Below, piece after piece: positions 6,210 to 7,705 of a stretch of 7,705 bases of DNA. The notes under the pieces were generated by a model. It was not told the DNA's origin. It searched no databases and was given only the letters and a program-made list of their open reading frames with translations. The translations under genes and the position numbers were made by a program. Origin of the DNA: an uncultured Collinsella sp. (GTDB taxonomy: Bacteria > Actinomycetota > Coriobacteriia > Coriobacteriales > Coriobacteriaceae); the NCBI GenBank assembly GCA_900547025.1, contig UREZ01000085.1:1-7705 (forward strand). Direction: 5' to 3'. Position 1 is the first letter of the stretch. Each line of letters begins with the position of its first letter.

Positions 6210-6242
6210 AATGTGGCAAAGGGGCTGTCCCTTTGTCACATT
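6210..6242. repeat. 33-bp palindromic intergenic repeat, possible terminator of the pdx operon
   Basis: AATGTGGCAAAGGG (6210-6223) and CCCTTTGTCACATT (6229-6242) form 14-bp arms with one G/T wobble around GCTGT. It begins eight bases after the stop codon of the small TIGR04076-type gene, so it could end that transcript, although no T run follows directly on the minus strand. A partial copy occurs at 4686-4708. Two related copies within 1.5 kb suggest a dispersed REP-like family rather than a plain terminator. Confidence 0.65.
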
Positions 6243-6250
6243 GCGCCCGA

Positions 6251-6580
6251 CTACTCGTCTACGATCTCGGCAAGCCAGACGTTCAACGTATCGACCTCGG
6301 GGCAACAGAACTTTGCCGTGCCGGGCTCGTTGCCGGGCACGGTGCCGCCGTAGCGCAGGATGTCGATATAGGGAAAGCCCACATGGCAGGCCATGGTGCA
6401 CATCTTGCCGCGATCGCGGTCGAAGTCAAAGACGTCGCCCGGCTTGTGGCCATGATGGCAGCGGCACGTCCCCAGCTGGTCCACGCAGCTAATGCGGATA
6501 CGCGGACGCTTGCCGCGCGGAGCGCCGAGCGGTTTGCTCTCGCCCGCTGCCTCGGTACCGCTCTCGTCGGCGCTACTCAT
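6251..6580 (-). CDS. Small Cys-rich protein of the TIGR04076 type
   Basis: This encodes a 109-residue protein with a polar, low-complexity N-terminus (about 1-27) and a compact domain after it. The pattern CHHGHKPGD (41-49), then a Cys-containing segment (Cys61, Cys65), PYIDILRYGG (70-79) and a late CCPE (92-95) matches the TIGR04076 family as I recall it. That family has no established function; its conserved cysteines and histidines suggest metal binding or redox chemistry, which is inference. There is no signal peptide or membrane segment. The ATG at 6580 is preferred; a TTG six bases earlier is in frame. The start overlaps the last 8 bases of the pyridoxal/pyridoxamine kinase gene in the arrangement ATGAGTAG, so translation is probably coupled and the two proteins are made together. 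The ribosome site is weak, in keeping with coupling. Confidence 0.8.
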   Translation of the reverse strand: MSSADESGTEAAGESKPLGAPRGKRPRIRISCVDQLGTCRCHHGHKPGDVFDFDRDRGKMCTMACHVGFPYIDILRYGGTVPGNEPGTAKFCCPEVDTLNVWLAEIVDE

Positions 6581-7397
6581 GGTCAATCACATCCAGGCAG
6601 GCCTCGATGGGCAGGCCGGCGGACTTGTCCTCCTGGTCGGCATTGCGCTCGATAAGCTCAGCCACCACACGCATGGCATCGGCCGTTGCGCGCTGCAGGC
6701 TCCAACCGGCCATCACGCGGCCGACGAGCACCGCCGAGAACGTGTCGCCCGTGCCCGGGAAATAGACCGGAATGAGCTCAAAGGGAATCGTAAAGTACTC
6801 CCCCGCCACATGGTCGTAACCGATAACCGCGTTCGTGCCATTGACTACGGCGCTCGTAATGACCACAGACTTGGCACCCAGCTCACGCACGGCGTCCACA
6901 AGAGCGCGGGCCTCATCGGGCGTAATCTGCTCGGCGATAGGCCTATCGGCAAGCAGGCACGCCTCGGTATAGTTGGGCACCGCGTAGTCTGCGCACTCCA
7001 GTAGATGCCGCATAAGGCCAATCGTGGACTCGGGCACGCCGGCGTAGAGCTTACCGTTGTCGCCCATGATGGGGTCGACGAACACCTTGGTGCCCTTTTG
7101 CGCGCGGCGGTGACAGAAGTCCGAAATGATACGCGTCTCTTCCTCGGTCACGATAAAGCCGGTCGAGATGGCGTCGAACTCAAAGCCGAGTTCCTCCCAG
7201 ATGGCGAGACTCTGACGCACGTACTCGGTGGTGTCGTGGATGTAGAACTTGGGATAGTTGAGCGTATCGGACACCAGCGCCGTCGGCAGGTTGTGGATGC
7301 GGTAGCCCATATGCGACAGCACCGGAAGCATGGCGGAAAGCGCGACCTTGCCATAGCCGCACATATCGTTGATCAGCAGCAGCTGAGTGTTCTTCAT
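6573..7397 (-). CDS. Pyridoxal/pyridoxamine kinase (ribokinase-like family)
   Basis: This cytoplasmic enzyme should phosphorylate pyridoxamine, pyridoxal or pyridoxine at the 5' hydroxyl with ATP, in the salvage route to pyridoxal 5'-phosphate. The 274-residue protein has the PfkB/ribokinase fold. The N-terminal INDMCGYGKVALSAMLPVLS (9-28) is the substrate side, FVDPIMGDNGKLY (106-118) is the family's conserved loop, PNYTEACLL (141-149) follows, and FPGTGDTFSAVLVG (213-226) is the ATP/anion-hole motif with catalytic base Asp218. It resembles the branch annotated as pyridoxamine kinase in Firmicutes and Actinobacteria (pdxK/pdxY-like). The frame is open back to 7640, but the ATG at 7397 has AAGGGGG six bases upstream and puts the first beta strand at the N-terminus as expected. 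It is the first gene of an operon with the TIGR04076-type gene. Substrate preference among the B6 vitamers is not decided by sequence. Confidence 0.91.
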   Translation of the reverse strand: MKNTQLLLINDMCGYGKVALSAMLPVLSHMGYRIHNLPTALVSDTLNYPKFYIHDTTEYVRQSLAIWEELGFEFDAISTGFIVTEEETRIISDFCHRRAQKGTKVFVDPIMGDNGKLYAGVPESTIGLMRHLLECADYAVPNYTEACLLADRPIAEQITPDEARALVDAVRELGAKSVVITSAVVNGTNAVIGYDHVAGEYFTIPFELIPVYFPGTGDTFSAVLVGRVMAGWSLQRATADAMRVVAELIERNADQEDKSAGLPIEACLDVIDHE

Positions 7398-7561
7398 GAA
7401 TGTCCCCCTTGGGTCGGGCGAGGCGCGGCGGCGCCACAGTGCGACTAAGTGTAGCGCAGGGAACGCTGCGGACGAAAGCTTGCACCGTGGAGGACAGTTT
7501 GTTGCGAAAAGGTTTCGGAAACGAGGGGCCCAGCCTGCTTCATTGCGGCTCATTCGCCGCC

Positions 7562-7618
7562 ACTCATTCAGCGCCATTTCAAAACTACACCGGATTACGG
7601 GGCTGAACCTGAATGAGT
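7562..7618. repeat. 10-bp inverted repeat in the pdx leader
   Basis: ACTCATTCAG (7562-7571) and CTGAATGAGT (7609-7618) are perfectly complementary with a 37-base spacer that itself contains CCG-GATTA-CGG (7590-7600). In the presumed leader RNA this would close a stem around an inner hairpin. As DNA it could be a two-site operator. Confidence 0.5.
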
Positions 7619-7640
7619 CAACCACACCCTCTATTTTCAA

Positions 7641-7649
7641 ATCATAGCA
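7641..7649 (-). promoter_or_regulatory. Candidate extended -10 promoter for the pdx operon
   Basis: TGCTATGAT on the minus strand fits the extended -10 form TGnTATAAT with one mismatch. No good -35 lies 16-18 bases upstream, which is tolerable for extended -10 promoters. It would start transcription near 7635, just before the inverted-repeat leader. Confidence 0.4.
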
Positions 7650-7705
7650 AGCCTTCTACCTGCACTGATAATTGTTCTCGGGGGAAGCGGGCACTGCGGG
7701 GCGCG

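Larger units (their letters stand above)
7398..7705 (-). promoter_or_regulatory. Gene-free leader and promoter region of the pdx operon
   Basis: This 308-base stretch to the window edge shows no convincing gene. Several frames are open across it on both strands, but their translations are Arg- and Ser-rich and look like nothing known. It contains a candidate extended -10 promoter, a 10-bp inverted repeat, a small hairpin at 7544-7559 (GCGGC/GCCGC) and a near-palindrome GTTTC-G-GAAAC at 7511-7521. The motif GAATGAG recurs. If transcription starts near 7635 the untranslated leader is about 240 bases, long enough for RNA-based control. No known riboswitch class is recognised. Confidence 0.5.

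Noticed and set aside
6492..7448. Two plus-strand open frames (6492-7004 and 7005-7448) across the kinase gene
   Set aside because: Both are shadows of the minus-strand kinase, whose motifs are unmistakable.
7398..7640. N-terminal extension of the kinase in frame back to 7640
   Set aside because: The extension is basic and unlike the family, whose members begin at the strand encoded right after 7397; a strong AAGGGGG site precedes 7397.
1..7705. CRISPR array, tRNA or transposase
   Set aside because: No regular repeat-spacer pattern, tRNA-like cloverleaf or transposase-like reading frame was seen; the direct repeats at 6089-6171 are too few, and the middle one too degenerate, for a CRISPR array.

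Overview
The window looks like chromosomal DNA of a moderately high-GC gut actinobacterium, most likely a Coriobacteriia member such as Collinsella. This assignment rests on base composition, protein style and the mix of genes; no marker gene is present, so it is tentative. Seven protein-coding genes are supported. There are no rRNA or tRNA genes, no CRISPR array and no transposase.

Left part (1-4065): an alpha-glucoside utilisation locus. On the minus strand lie a GH4 6-phospho-alpha-glucosidase (1692-3017) and, 82 bases downstream, a PTS EIICB permease of the glucose/maltose type (47-1609). A MurR/RpiR-type regulator (3316-4065, plus strand) is divergent from them. The inferred pathway is that EIICB imports and phosphorylates an alpha-linked disaccharide, GH4 hydrolyses the 6-phospho-disaccharide, and the RpiR protein senses a sugar phosphate with its SIS domain. 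The 298-base divergent region carries several short inverted repeats and a cre-like 14-mer. A terminator-like hairpin sits between the two operon genes. The permease has no EIIA domain, so one must come from elsewhere.

Middle (4066-4706): a low-molecular-weight protein-tyrosine phosphatase on the plus strand, a small hairpin starting in its stop codon, then a striking nested palindrome (4618-4683).

Centre-right (4686-6242): a single AAA+ ATPase of the AAA_14/DUF4143 type on the minus strand. It is bracketed by two copies of the same intergenic repeat, a degenerate half copy overlapping its stop codon and a full palindrome upstream. Its upstream region is AT-rich and holds three direct repeats spaced about 33 bp apart. 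This module is the least ordinary part of the window.

Right part (6251-7705): a two-gene minus-strand operon of a pyridoxal/pyridoxamine kinase and a small Cys-rich TIGR04076-type protein, overlapping by 8 bases. It is preceded by a 308-base gene-free leader region with a candidate extended -10 promoter and inverted repeats.

No clearly new biological system is proven here. The best candidates for follow-up are the repeat-flanked ATPase with its spaced upstream repeats, the nested palindrome, and the pdx leader.
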